Assembly: GCA_034180045.1 (NCBI GenBank)
Contig: JAXFOY010000019.1
Span: 1 to 64,000, forward strand
Source of the DNA: Eubacterium_B sp034180045
GTDB taxonomy: Bacteria > Bacillota > Clostridia > Peptostreptococcales > Anaerovoracaceae
Length of the DNA stretch: 64,000 nucleotides
Direction: 5' to 3'
The translations under genes and the position numbers were made by a program. Below are positions 15,188 to 24,737 of the stretch, piece after piece. The notes under the pieces were generated by a model. The model was not told where the DNA came from. It searched no databases and worked only from the letters and a program-made list of their open reading frames with translations. Each line of letters begins with the position of its first letter. The first letter of the stretch is position 1.

Positions 15188-17390
15188 TTAACCATTCTCC
15201 CTCCTCTTGTGAGTTAAACAGCCAAGCCCAGCGCTGCATTATTTTCAGACCTGAGAAAAATCCTGTGTCAGGACACATTGGAATCGTATCTGTTATACAT
15301 TCTTGTACGCTTGCCGGTTCATAGTTCGACAAAATTATATCCGGCTCCAGCCGTTTTATGTCAGCCGTTCTTTCATTCCTATCGTAATTTTCAACGACAT
15401 CTAAATTTTTCACTTCATCAAGAGCAGAACGGAACCCCTCGTCCTGAGAAAAATTTAATATGCCTATTCTGACAATATCCATTTCACAATCCAAAGCGGC
15501 ACGCAAAACCCAATCGAGTTCATGATTGTATGTTATAATCATCAGCTTTTTGCCGCGAAGCAAAGGACGGATGTCTGCAATGGCTGATTCATAAATAATG
15601 CGGTTTTCTGAAATTATCTTTTCGGCTTCCTCTCGCACATCAAAATACTCACCCAGGGCTAAAAGCCAATGTTTAGTCGCATCAAAACCCACAGGAAACT
15701 GGTATTGAAAGAAACGAGAATTATAGTTTTTCTTGAAAAAGTCTTCAAGAATTTTTCCCGTATAATCCCGATAGGCTAAAAGATTAAGCTCGGCTGAGCA
15801 AAAATCACGAAGCGAGGCGTAGTCGGTATTGCATAGAAATCTACAGTTGACGGAGATTCCCATGCGCTTTAAGAATTTGTTTATCCTTTGGAAATTTGCT
15901 TCCGTATTTCGTGCGACTACTTTTTCGAAGATGATATTTACAGTTTTAGGGCGAAGCTCAACATCGGGAATAATTATCTGCCGGGCAAGCGATGTATATG
16001 CCATGAGCATGCCTTGTAAATAATCCCCGGTGAGGTTTCCTTCAGCTTTGACAGTTACAATCTTTGTCCTATCGTTTGAAAGTGCGACAGCATCGTTTAT
16101 ATCATCGCCGATTATTCCCGAAGGACATGAACTTACAATTATCACTGCCTTAGGCGGATTATCGGAATATATGATTGAACGAACCTTATCAAGCAATTTT
16201 TCACTTCCGCCAAATACCATATCACTTTCGTCCATATCGCTTGATGTTACATTAGGAATAATTGATGATGGGAGGATGCTGCCTCTTTCAAAGAGTATTC
16301 TTCGTCCTGAAGAACTTATGGTCTGTACAGACAGATAGGTACAGCTTTTCGGTGAATGTGCCAAGATTACTACATCGCTGAGATTTGAACTCATTGTCAT
16401 AGCTCCGTTAAAAGCGCAACCGTGAAGAGGTTCATCTCTGATAACATTCTTTGATAAATAACCGCTGTCATAGCTTGAGCCTCCGCAGAAACTGTTGCAG
16501 GATGTTTTGCCTGTTTTGTCAAATCCGGCTTTCTTTTCATCAGAAGCGTGTTCTGAGTATGAGGTCTTCGTCTGTGCAGGCCTGCTCTGCAAAATAAGCG
16601 ACTCCAATTCCTCGTCAGACAGCGGGTTTGCCGGATAAAGTACAGGAGAGCTTATGATTCGTTTTGCAATGTCGGAAAAAATATTCGTGATTACATGTTC
16701 TTTACCTAAATTCAACTCAACTACAGTTTTGTTATTCTTTTCAGCCTCCGCAAAAATATCATGTCTCGGTATTTTGGCGAATACCGGAAGTTTAACAGCT
16801 TGTGCAAATTTGTAAACTCTTTCGTCTTCGTCTTTTACATTACGGCTGTTATACAGTAAACCTGCGAGTCGCGAACGGTTTTCGTCGTAGTTTAGCACAC
16901 CTCGAAGTATATTGTTTGCGGCATAAAGTGACATATATTCTCCCGAGGTGACGATGAAAATGGTATCGGAATATTCACGACGAATCGGTACGGCAAAACC
17001 GCCGCAGACAACATCTCCCAATACGTCGTATACGACGGCATCATAGTTTTCTTTCGTGTGAAATTTTTCGAGCAGTTCAAAGGCTGTAATTATTCCTCTG
17101 CCTGCGCATCCGACACCGGGCTTCGGTCCGCCTGCTTCAATACAGCCTACATTTCCAAAGCCCTCAAACAAAATATCGGATAATTTATATTCAAGAGGCG
17201 AGTGTGTTTTGATGTAGTCTAATACTGTAGGTATGTTTTCACCGCGCATGAGAAGCTTGGTGGAATCGTGCTTCGGGTCGCAACCTATCTGTAGAACTCT
17301 TTGATTTTGCAATGAAAGGGCTGCGGAAATATTTGCACTGAGCGTTGATTTGCCTATGCCTCCCTTACCATAAACAGCAATTTCTCTCAT
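15150..17390 (-). CDS. Fused nitrogenase-like reductase and catalytic subunit (NifH-NifD type)
   Basis: 746 residues combining two normally separate proteins. Residues 1-265 are NifH/BchL-like: P-loop GKGGIGKST (9-17), GCDPKHDST, and the [4Fe-4S] ligands C95 (GVGCAGRG) and C129 (GDVVCGG). A Ser/Lys-rich linker follows (about 266-297), then CNSFCGG (C298, C302). Residues from about 310 are NifD-like, with C325 (LHGCAFNGA), C350 (HSPKSC) and C422 (SSCPSGIIGDD) in the three family cluster-ligand positions. Counterparts of the FeMo-cofactor Cys/His were not found. Together with the NifK-like partner this gives a 3+1 Cys set, suggesting a bridging [4Fe-4S] cluster. An ATP-driven low-potential reductase is predicted; the substrate cannot be named. 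AAAGGA precedes the ATG. Confidence 0.85.
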   Translation of the reverse strand: MREIAVYGKGGIGKSTLSANISAALSLQNQRVLQIGCDPKHDSTKLLMRGENIPTVLDYIKTHSPLEYKLSDILFEGFGNVGCIEAGGPKPGVGCAGRGIITAFELLEKFHTKENYDAVVYDVLGDVVCGGFAVPIRREYSDTIFIVTSGEYMSLYAANNILRGVLNYDENRSRLAGLLYNSRNVKDEDERVYKFAQAVKLPVFAKIPRHDIFAEAEKNNKTVVELNLGKEHVITNIFSDIAKRIISSPVLYPANPLSDEELESLILQSRPAQTKTSYSEHASDEKKAGFDKTGKTSCNSFCGGSSYDSGYLSKNVIRDEPLHGCAFNGAMTMSSNLSDVVILAHSPKSCTYLSVQTISSSGRRILFERGSILPSSIIPNVTSSDMDESDMVFGGSEKLLDKVRSIIYSDNPPKAVIIVSSCPSGIIGDDINDAVALSNDRTKIVTVKAEGNLTGDYLQGMLMAYTSLARQIIIPDVELRPKTVNIIFEKVVARNTEANFQRINKFLKRMGISVNCRFLCNTDYASLRDFCSAELNLLAYRDYTGKILEDFFKKNYNSRFFQYQFPVGFDATKHWLLALGEYFDVREEAEKIISENRIIYESAIADIRPLLRGKKLMIITYNHELDWVLRAALDCEMDIVRIGILNFSQDEGFRSALDEVKNLDVVENYDRNERTADIKRLEPDIILSNYEPASVQECITDTIPMCPDTGFFSGLKIMQRWAWLFNSQEEGEWLNDRKLFDKYYSG

Positions 17391-17404
17391 AAGTATTCCT
17401 TTGT

Positions 17405-17454
17405 AAAAACAGCCCGGGAAAAGGTAACTATCTTTAAGTCACCATACCTCGGGC
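17405..17454 (-). promoter_or_regulatory. Intercistronic structured RNA with terminator-like end
   Basis: On the minus strand, between the Cys-rich gene and the nitrogenase-like fusion, GCCCGAGG (17454-17447) can pair with CCCGGGC (17418-17412) with one bulged A. Inside it GGTGAC pairs with GTTACC around a 9-base loop (TTAAAGATA). TTTTT follows at 17409-17405, then the ribosome binding site. It may be a simple attenuator or a compact ligand-binding element; no known riboswitch class was recognised. Confidence 0.55.
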
Positions 17455-17477
17455 ATATGGGTTATACCGTTAAGTTA

Positions 17478-17759
17478 TTATTTTTCGCTCGATTTTGCAG
17501 CGATAGCGATTATGTCACTATAGCGCTCGATAATTTTTTCATAGTTGCTGCGAACATGCGGGAACATGCAATTTGTGCAATCCTTAAATCCCGTTTCCGT
17601 ATACCGGAAGTTTCCGCCGCACTTGTCACCTAGTGCATAAAGGGGGCAATAGCAGAACAGACAGTTAAAATCTTCCGGCTTATTAGTTTTGTGACAAGGG
17701 AAAAACTCGCATTCTTTGTGCTGAAAAAATTTATATTTTTCGGTTGTTATATTTAACAT
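17478..17759 (-). CDS. Cysteine-rich small-domain protein
   Basis: 93 residues from the ATG at 17759 (GGAGG upstream; the ATG at 17771 overlaps that site). It has a dense Cys pattern: ECEFFPCH, FNCLFCYCPLY, DKCGG, KDCTNCMFPH. This matches the 'cysteine-rich small domain' family, thought to bind metal or an Fe-S cluster and often seen near cofactor-biosynthesis genes. It is the first gene of the minus-strand nitrogenase-like group, so a role in metal handling or electron supply to that complex is plausible. It is divergent from dnaE. Confidence 0.75.
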   Translation of the reverse strand: MLNITTEKYKFFQHKECEFFPCHKTNKPEDFNCLFCYCPLYALGDKCGGNFRYTETGFKDCTNCMFPHVRSNYEKIIERYSDIIAIAAKSSEK

Positions 17760-17797
17760 GATAACCTCCATATTTCATTTCAAAAATCCTATGCCTA

Positions 17798-17806
17798 TGA
17801 TATAAT
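17798..17806 (+). promoter_or_regulatory. Extended -10 promoter of dnaE
   Basis: TGATATAAT (17798-17806) is a consensus extended -10 about 39 bases before the dnaE start; no good -35 is seen. It lies in the short divergent gap shared with the Cys-rich gene. Confidence 0.5.
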
Positions 17807-17844
17807 TCTATTAGTATGAATCACTGCTGTCAAGGAGTCGAAAA

Positions 17845-20800
17845 ATGTCATTTACGCATCTGCATTTACATACCGAATACAGCTTGTTAGACGGCGCTGC
17901 CAGAATAGACGGCGTTGTTAAGCGTGCCAAAGAGCTGGGGATGGATTCTTTAGCGATAACAGACCACGGCACTATGTTTGGAGTTGTTGATTTTTACAAA
18001 GAATGCAAGAAGCACGGAATCAAGCCTTTGATAGGTTGCGAGATATATATGGCGGCTCGTAAGATGACGGATAAGGATTCGGATTTGGACCGATACCAAA
18101 ATCATCTGGTTTTGATTGCCGAAAATAACGACGGATACCGAAATTTGATTAAGATAGTTTCGGAAGGATATATAAACGGCTACTATTACAAACCTCGCGT
18201 GGATAAGGATGTCCTGCGAAAACATAACGGAGGAATTATCGCTTTGTCAGCTTGCTTGGCGGGCAAGGTACAGCAGAGACTTCTGAACAAAGACTATGAG
18301 GGGGCAAGGCAGGAGGCGTTATCGCTTGACGAAATATTCGGTCATGGTAATTTTTTCTTAGAAATGCAGGATCAGGGTCTTGAGGAAGAAGCTATGGTAA
18401 ATCAACAGCTTTTAAGGCTTTCGGAGGAACTTGATATTCCGCTTGTCGCAACAAACGATGTTCACTATATAAGACAGGAGGATGCGGAGGCTCACGATGT
18501 GCTTCTCGCCATTCAAACCGCTACAAGCATAGATGACGAAAAGAGAATGCGTTTTCCCAATGATCAGTTTTACCTAAAAAGCGAAGCTGAGATGAGGACT
18601 ATTTTTGCATTTGCACCGCAGGCTGTTTACAACACGGCTAAGATTGCCGAAAGATGCAATGTGGAGTTTACTTTCGGTGAATATCACCTTCCTGAGTTTG
18701 TTCCGCCGGCAGGCAAGACCTGCTCCGAGTTCCTGCGGGAGTTAGTGGAGAGAGGACTTGAGCAGAGATATGAACATATAGATGAGTCTTTAACCGCAAG
18801 GATGAATTACGAACTGTCGGTGATAGAGTCCATGGGCTATGTGGAATATTTTTTGATAGTTTGGGATTTTATCAACTATGCACGAGAAAATAATATTGCC
18901 GTAGGACCCGGCAGAGGCTCAGCTGCCGGAAGCATTGTTTCATACTGCTTGAGGATTACCGATATTGACCCGATAAAATATAATCTCATCTTTGAGAGGT
19001 TTTTGAATCCCGAGCGAGTGAGCATGCCGGATATAGATATAGACTTTTGCATCGAAAGGCGAGGCGAGGTCATAGAATATGTGAAGCGTAAATATGGCAG
19101 AGAGAATGTTTCGCAGATTATAACTTTCGGTAGACTAAAGGCGAAGGCGGCGGTAAGAGATGTAGGAAGAGCCCTCAATCTCACCTATGCGGAGGCTGAC
19201 AGGATAGCTAAGGCCATCCCGTTTGAGCTTAATATGACTTTAGAAAAGGCTTTGAATGTAAGCCCCGAACTAAGCAAGATGTATGAGGAAGACGCCGGCG
19301 TAAAAAGAGTAATAGATATGGCTATGCGCATAGAAGGTATGCCGAGAAACGCTTCCACCCATGCAGCAGGAGTGGTTATTTCAAAACTGCCGCTAAACGA
19401 ATATGTGCCGCTTTACATGTCGGACAAGGGTTTAGCTACGCAGTTTAACATGACGACAATAGAGGAACTGGGACTTCTGAAGATGGACTTCCTGGGGCTT
19501 CGTAACCTGACAATGATACGCAATGCCAAGGCATTGATAAAGGAAAATCACGGTATAGATATAGATTTCAGCAAGATAGGATATGAGGATTCCGCAGTTT
19601 ATTCCATGATTGCAGACGGCAACACTCTCGGAGTGTTTCAACTTGAGAGCTCGGGGATGACCTCGTTTATGAAGAACCTTAAGCCGAGCTGCTTTGAAGA
19701 TATAGTAGCCGGAATTTCACTGTTTAGACCGGGTCCCATGGACTCAATTCCGAAATATATAGAGAACAAAAAAAATCCGCAAAATATTCAGTATGTAACC
19801 CCGCAAATTGCCAAGATACTCGATGTAAGCTATGGGTGCTTGGTATACCAGGAACAGGTAATGCAGATAGTTAGAGATCTTGCGGGATATAGTTACGGAC
19901 GCTCCGACCTTGTGCGTCGTGCTATGAGCAAAAAAAAGGCGGATGTGATGATGGAAGAAAAGGAGTGGTTCATAAACGGAAAAACAGCTGATGACGGAAG
20001 CATAGAGATTTCCGGTTGTATCAGAAACGGGATTCCAAAACATGCGGCAGAGGCTATATTTGATGACATGGTCAGCTTTGCCGAATATGCCTTTAACAAA
20101 TCACACGCGGCGGCATATGCGGTGCTTGCCTTTGAAACCGGTTATCTGAAAAGGTACTATCCTGTAGAGTTTATGGCGGCTTTGATGACGAGCGTTATGA
20201 ACGACTCATCCGCGATTTCCAAATACATTGCAAACTGTAGGGACATAGGAATTGAAGTACTGCCGCCTTCGGTGCTGAAAAGTGAGCACAGCTTTTCTGC
20301 AAAGGACGGGAAAATTCGCTTCGGGCTTATGGCTGTCAAAAACGTAGGCGAGGGTGTAGTAGATGCAATTATCAAAGCCAGGAAGGAAAAGGGCGAGCCG
20401 GGAAACATTTTTGACTTCATAAATAATCTCGACATAAGAGAAGTTAACAAAAAGGCGATGGAGAGTCTGATTAAGGCGGGAGCGCTCGACTGTCTCAACC
20501 CGAACCGTGCGGCTCATCTGGCAGTATATGAAGAAATAATTGAGTCGGCACAGCAAAACGCACGCAAGAACATAGCCGGTCAAATATCCCTTTTTCAGTT
20601 AAACAGTGAAGAGATGGGAAGCGGAGGCGTAACGCCAAAACTTCCTGATGCGGCTAATTTTGATAAAGCGGTACTTTTGAACCTGGAAAAAGAGATGACA
20701 GGTGTATATATCAGTGATCATCCGCTAAATCAATATAAAGATATAATAGCAAGAGTTACAAGTTGTAATACGATGCAGCTTGTAGGCGGAGGCTATGAAG

Positions 20801-21468
20801 AAGGCGAGAATGCCGTGGAGGTAAGCGGAGAAAGCGGCATCAGAGACGGTGAGGAGGTAATTCTTGCGGGACTCATAGTCAGCAGGCGAACTTTAATAAC
20901 AAAAAAAGGTCAGATGATGGCATTTGCTCAGCTTGAAGATTTGTACGGCGGTGTAGAACTGATTGTTTTCCCTAATACATTTGAAAAATGCTCGGATTTG
21001 ATTGAACAAGATCAAATCGTAGTAGTCAGCGGACGCGCGGATATATCCGAAAATGGGCAGGCAAAGGTGATAGCGGAGCACGTAGTAGGTATAGAGGAAG
21101 CCGAAAAGATTGCAGTGTTGAGAGCTGAAAGGAAAAAGTCACAAGACGCTGTAAGAGGTAAAGACGGCAATGCAGGTAACAAAATCGCGAGCGTAAGAAA
21201 TGGGTTGAACGATGCTGTAAAGCTGAGAATACCTGAATTTGGCGAAGGTGTTTCAAAAGCGGGAAAAATGCAAGAAGCGGATGTCATAAGTGAAATTCAA
21301 AGGATTATGAGTGAATTTCCGGGTGAGAGCAAGGTGCTTGTATATCTCAGAAACGGTAAGATTGTATCGTCAGGGGACAAATATGTAAGGGCAAATTTGG
21401 AGTTTGCGGAATCTATGGCTGACTTGCTTGGATATGCCAATGTGAAGATAAAGGAGATAGCGAGATAA
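17845..21468 (+). CDS. dnaE: DNA polymerase III alpha subunit (DnaE)
   Basis: 1207 residues, normal length for DnaE. Order: PHP domain (THLHLHTEYSLLDG at the N-terminus, DHGTMFG), catalytic palm with GRGSAAGS and MPDIDIDF (acidic residues that bind the metals), fingers, helix-hairpin-helix, and an OB-fold region near 1000 (GLIVSRRTLITKKGQMMAFAQ). It elongates DNA at the replication fork; many Clostridia also have PolC, which is not in this window. The start is preceded by AAGGAG. pfkA begins 13 bases after the stop, suggesting co-transcription. Confidence 0.95.
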   Translation: MSFTHLHLHTEYSLLDGAARIDGVVKRAKELGMDSLAITDHGTMFGVVDFYKECKKHGIKPLIGCEIYMAARKMTDKDSDLDRYQNHLVLIAENNDGYRNLIKIVSEGYINGYYYKPRVDKDVLRKHNGGIIALSACLAGKVQQRLLNKDYEGARQEALSLDEIFGHGNFFLEMQDQGLEEEAMVNQQLLRLSEELDIPLVATNDVHYIRQEDAEAHDVLLAIQTATSIDDEKRMRFPNDQFYLKSEAEMRTIFAFAPQAVYNTAKIAERCNVEFTFGEYHLPEFVPPAGKTCSEFLRELVERGLEQRYEHIDESLTARMNYELSVIESMGYVEYFLIVWDFINYARENNIAVGPGRGSAAGSIVSYCLRITDIDPIKYNLIFERFLNPERVSMPDIDIDFCIERRGEVIEYVKRKYGRENVSQIITFGRLKAKAAVRDVGRALNLTYAEADRIAKAIPFELNMTLEKALNVSPELSKMYEEDAGVKRVIDMAMRIEGMPRNASTHAAGVVISKLPLNEYVPLYMSDKGLATQFNMTTIEELGLLKMDFLGLRNLTMIRNAKALIKENHGIDIDFSKIGYEDSAVYSMIADGNTLGVFQLESSGMTSFMKNLKPSCFEDIVAGISLFRPGPMDSIPKYIENKKNPQNIQYVTPQIAKILDVSYGCLVYQEQVMQIVRDLAGYSYGRSDLVRRAMSKKKADVMMEEKEWFINGKTADDGSIEISGCIRNGIPKHAAEAIFDDMVSFAEYAFNKSHAAAYAVLAFETGYLKRYYPVEFMAALMTSVMNDSSAISKYIANCRDIGIEVLPPSVLKSEHSFSAKDGKIRFGLMAVKNVGEGVVDAIIKARKEKGEPGNIFDFINNLDIREVNKKAMESLIKAGALDCLNPNRAAHLAVYEEIIESAQQNARKNIAGQISLFQLNSEEMGSGGVTPKLPDAANFDKAVLLNLEKEMTGVYISDHPLNQYKDIIARVTSCNTMQLVGGGYEEGENAVEVSGESGIRDGEEVILAGLIVSRRTLITKKGQMMAFAQLEDLYGGVELIVFPNTFEKCSDLIEQDQIVVVSGRADISENGQAKVIAEHVVGIEEAEKIAVLRAERKKSQDAVRGKDGNAGNKIASVRNGLNDAVKLRIPEFGEGVSKAGKMQEADVISEIQRIMSEFPGESKVLVYLRNGKIVSSGDKYVRANLEFAESMADLLGYANVKIKEIAR

Positions 21469-21481
21469 TAAGGAGTATAGC

Positions 21482-22441
21482 ATGAAGATTGGAGTTTTAA
21501 CCAGCGGTGGAGATGCGCCCGGGATGAATGCGGCTATTCGTGCCGTGGTCAGATGCGGTATAGATGCAGGTATGGAGGTCTACGGAATAAGCCGGGGTTA
21601 TGAGGGGCTGCTTGACGGAGAAATAGAAAGGATGGAGTTGTCCAGCGTCGGAGACATACTTCATAGAGGCGGAACGATATTAAAAACAGCCAGAAGTGCG
21701 AGATTTAACTCCGAGGAAGGTGTAAAGCGGGCAAAGGTGATTCTGGAAACTTTCGGCATAGAGGCGCTTGTCGTAGTCGGCGGTGACGGTTCTATGAGAG
21801 GAGCTCTTGAGCTGTCAAGGCTTGGAGTCAATGTTATGTGCTTACCGGGAACAATAGATAACGACCTTGCCTATACTGAGTTTACTATAGGCTTTGACAC
21901 TGCGGTGAATACGGTTTTAGATGCAATTTCAAAGCTGAGGGATACAAGCTCCGCTCACGAGAGAAATACAATTATAGAAGTTATGGGCAGAAACTGTGGA
22001 GATATTGCGCTTTATGCGGGAATAGGCGGCGGTGCGGAAGCCGTTTTGGTGCCAGAGATAAAGGCCGATGTAAACGAGATTTGCAGAAAGATTCTCAGAG
22101 GTGCTGCCAGGGGCAAGATGAACAGTATTATCATCAATGCAGAGGGTTCAGGAATAAGCTCTGCCGAGCTTTCCGAGGAAATAAGTACCGTGACAGGCAG
22201 AGAAACCAGAATAGTAGTTCTATCGTATTTGCAACGTGGCGGGGTACCAACACTCGATGACAGAATGCTTGCAAGTCAAACCGCGGCAAAGGCGATAGAG
22301 CTTATCGCAGGCGGTTTCAAAAACAAGGCGATAGGAACGGTAAGCGGAAGAATACAGGCTTTCGAAATTGAAGGGGCACTCTTGGAAAAGCGTGAATTCA
22401 ACGGTGAAATGTACAGTCTTATAGATGTTTTGAGCAGATAG
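21482..22441 (+). CDS. pfkA: ATP-dependent 6-phosphofructokinase
   Basis: 319 residues, the standard bacterial length. It has the ATP-binding start GVLTSGGDAPGMNAAIR, VVGGDGSMRGA, the catalytic PGTIDND loop and TIGFDTAVNT. It phosphorylates fructose 6-phosphate, committing it to glycolysis. GGDGS (rather than GGDDS) indicates ATP as donor. It follows dnaE closely, as in many Firmicutes, with GGAG upstream. Confidence 0.95.
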   Translation: MKIGVLTSGGDAPGMNAAIRAVVRCGIDAGMEVYGISRGYEGLLDGEIERMELSSVGDILHRGGTILKTARSARFNSEEGVKRAKVILETFGIEALVVVGGDGSMRGALELSRLGVNVMCLPGTIDNDLAYTEFTIGFDTAVNTVLDAISKLRDTSSAHERNTIIEVMGRNCGDIALYAGIGGGAEAVLVPEIKADVNEICRKILRGAARGKMNSIIINAEGSGISSAELSEEISTVTGRETRIVVLSYLQRGGVPTLDDRMLASQTAAKAIELIAGGFKNKAIGTVSGRIQAFEIEGALLEKREFNGEMYSLIDVLSR

Positions 22442-22507
22442 ATTTATGCAAAAGGCATAGGTATACAATCAGATTTTAACAAAATATATTAAGCGAGGAA
22501 TTATTTA

Positions 22508-23980
22508 ATGAAAGAAAGAATAGCGGGGAAATATCGCGGAACCGGAGTCCTGTCCGGACTGATGTACGGAATGGCGGAGTTTTATGGCGGCGGTGCCTTT
22601 GTAATAATAAACACATTTTTTATGGTTTTTCTCACAAAAGCGCTCGGTATTCCGGCAGCATGGGCGGGAGCAATTCCTTTGGCAGGCAAGGTATGGGATG
22701 CTATAACAGACCCTATAATGGGAAACATCACGGATAGAACGGTATCAAAATACGGTCCTAAAAGGCTGTATCTTCTAATAGGCGGAATAGTATCGGCAGC
22801 GACCTTTATTCTTATGTGGACGACGCTTCCGACGGATAATAAAACTGCGCTGTTCATGTATTACATCATAATTTATTGTCTGTTTTCAACAGGTTTTACA
22901 ATCATTATGGTTCCGTACAACGGGCTTCTTCCGGATATGATAGACGATTATTCCATAAGATCCAAGTTCTCCGCCATGCGCATGATTTGGTCAACCCTTG
23001 GAGCTATTGCGGCGGGTATCGTTCCTACTCTATTGATAAAGGATACCTTGGATGTACATATGTATCTCAAGGTCGGAATACTTTTTGGCATACTGTTTTG
23101 CTTGAGCTCGCTCTTCACATTTACTTTCACATGGGAAAAACAAAAAGAACCTGTAAAAAGCAATATAAGAGAGAGCTTTACACAGGCTGCTTCAGTATTC
23201 AAAAGCAGGGCGTTTAGAATCTTTATAGGCATATATCTGTCCGGACAGTGCGGAATGGATTTTGTTTCTGGTATGGCGATATATTATGTCGACGATGTTC
23301 TAAACGGATATTCAAAGGGATATTTGACCATGCTGATGGGCGTTCTTCTGGTGTCACAACTTATAGGAATGCTCGTATTTGGACCTATAATGACAAGAAC
23401 ATCAAAGAGAACCACCATACTGATAGGCGCTCCGATAAGAATAGCATGTACGCTCGGACTTTTGGCGTTCTCATATGAGGGAGCTTCGATTTATCCTATA
23501 CTAGCTCTTTCGGCAGGGGTGGGTATAGGAAATGCAGCTACTTTAACGAGTATATTCGCCATTCTCGCAGATATGGCAGAGGTTGACGAACTCATTACAT
23601 CGGTAAGCAGACCGGGTATAGTGTCCGGTATGGCAACCTTTGCCAGAAAGATTTCCGCGGGCTTATCAGCTTGGATTATCGGTATTTTAATCGCTATGGT
23701 AGGATACGACACGGATATTGCGCAGTCGGGATTAAGACAGTCTCTTCATACCCAAAACGGCATTGCTCTTATATTTGTAGTTCTTCCCGTTATCTTAGTC
23801 AGCCTGCTTTTGATATTCGGATATATTTTCCCTATAACAAAGAGAGAATTCAGCATAGTTCAGAAAGAAATCGCAAGAAGGAAAGGCGAGGATGATTCGG
23901 AAACAACAGAAGAAGAAAAGAAGATTCTAAAACGCGTAACCGGTATGGAATACGATATGCTTTGGGGAAAGGAAAATTAG
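22508..23980 (+). CDS. GPH-family (MelB-like) sugar:cation symporter
   Basis: 490 residues with about twelve transmembrane helices. The loop motif KVWDAITDPIMGNITDRT is the GPH/MelB signature, in which the Asp residues take part in cation coupling. The hydrophilic C-terminal tail is rich in Lys/Glu. It imports a glycoside or sugar acid with Na+ or H+; specificity is not readable from sequence. It is the first of three closely packed genes with a glycerophosphodiesterase and a lipase-like hydrolase, so the cargo could be a lipid head-group breakdown product. Confidence 0.85.
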   Translation: MKERIAGKYRGTGVLSGLMYGMAEFYGGGAFVIINTFFMVFLTKALGIPAAWAGAIPLAGKVWDAITDPIMGNITDRTVSKYGPKRLYLLIGGIVSAATFILMWTTLPTDNKTALFMYYIIIYCLFSTGFTIIMVPYNGLLPDMIDDYSIRSKFSAMRMIWSTLGAIAAGIVPTLLIKDTLDVHMYLKVGILFGILFCLSSLFTFTFTWEKQKEPVKSNIRESFTQAASVFKSRAFRIFIGIYLSGQCGMDFVSGMAIYYVDDVLNGYSKGYLTMLMGVLLVSQLIGMLVFGPIMTRTSKRTTILIGAPIRIACTLGLLAFSYEGASIYPILALSAGVGIGNAATLTSIFAILADMAEVDELITSVSRPGIVSGMATFARKISAGLSAWIIGILIAMVGYDTDIAQSGLRQSLHTQNGIALIFVVLPVILVSLLLIFGYIFPITKREFSIVQKEIARRKGEDDSETTEEEKKILKRVTGMEYDMLWGKEN

Positions 23981-23981
23981 A

Positions 23982-24737
23982 ATGAATGGCAAAAGACCCC
24001 TTGTTTGGGCACATAGAGGTGCCAGCGGCTACTGTCCCGAAAACACTATGCCGGCATTTATAAAGGCTATAGAAATGGGGGCTGCCGGCGTGGAACTGGA
24101 TGTTCAGATGTCAAAGGACGGACAGCTTGTCGTCTGCCACGACGAGAAGATAGACAGAACCTCAAATGGTAAGGGTTTTATCAAAGATATGAGTCTGAGC
24201 GAGCTTAAAAGCTTTGACTTTTCCTATGGAAGCGAGAACTATGCAGGTGAGAGGATTCCCACCATGCGAGAAGTATTTGAACTTTACAGCGATACGGATA
24301 TGTATATTAACATAGAACTTAAAACGGGGATAGTCTTCTACAGCGGAATAGAGGAAAAGATAATAGAACTTACAGAGGAATACGGTTTTACGGATAGAGT
24401 CATATATTCATCTTTTAATCATTACACAGTGAAAAAAATTAAGGAACTTAGACCTGAGGCACGCTGCGGATTCCTCTATGCGGACGGCACTATAGATATG
24501 CCAAAATATGCTAAACTCCACGGTATTGAGGCACTCCATCCTGCCGTTTACAATCTTCAATTTCCTGGATTTACGGATGAATGTTCAAAACAGGACATAG
24601 ATGTAAATGTCTGGACTGTTAACGAGGACGAAGATGTTAAAATGTGCTGCGAAAAAGGTGTAAATGCAATTATTACCAATTTTCCAGACAGGGCTCTTTC
24701 TCTAATCAAAAATATTATGGGTAAATCAAATGAGTAA
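23982..24737 (+). CDS. Glycerophosphodiester phosphodiesterase
   Basis: 251 residues, UgpQ-type cytoplasmic form with no signal peptide. It has HRGASGYCPENTMPAF (catalytic His and Arg, metal Glu), GVELDVQMSKDG and CHDEKIDRTSNG (second catalytic His). It hydrolyses glycerophosphodiesters to glycerol 3-phosphate and an alcohol. The gene begins one base after the symporter stop and its end overlaps the next gene by eight bases, so the three are one unit. Confidence 0.9.
   Translation: MNGKRPLVWAHRGASGYCPENTMPAFIKAIEMGAAGVELDVQMSKDGQLVVCHDEKIDRTSNGKGFIKDMSLSELKSFDFSYGSENYAGERIPTMREVFELYSDTDMYINIELKTGIVFYSGIEEKIIELTEEYGFTDRVIYSSFNHYTVKKIKELRPEARCGFLYADGTIDMPKYAKLHGIEALHPAVYNLQFPGFTDECSKQDIDVNVWTVNEDEDVKMCCEKGVNAIITNFPDRALSLIKNIMGKSNE

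Noticed and set aside
15150..17390. True nitrogenase (nifHDK)
   Set aside because: The partner subunit lacks two of three P-cluster Cys, FeMo-cofactor ligands were not found, and no nifENB-type genes are present in the window.
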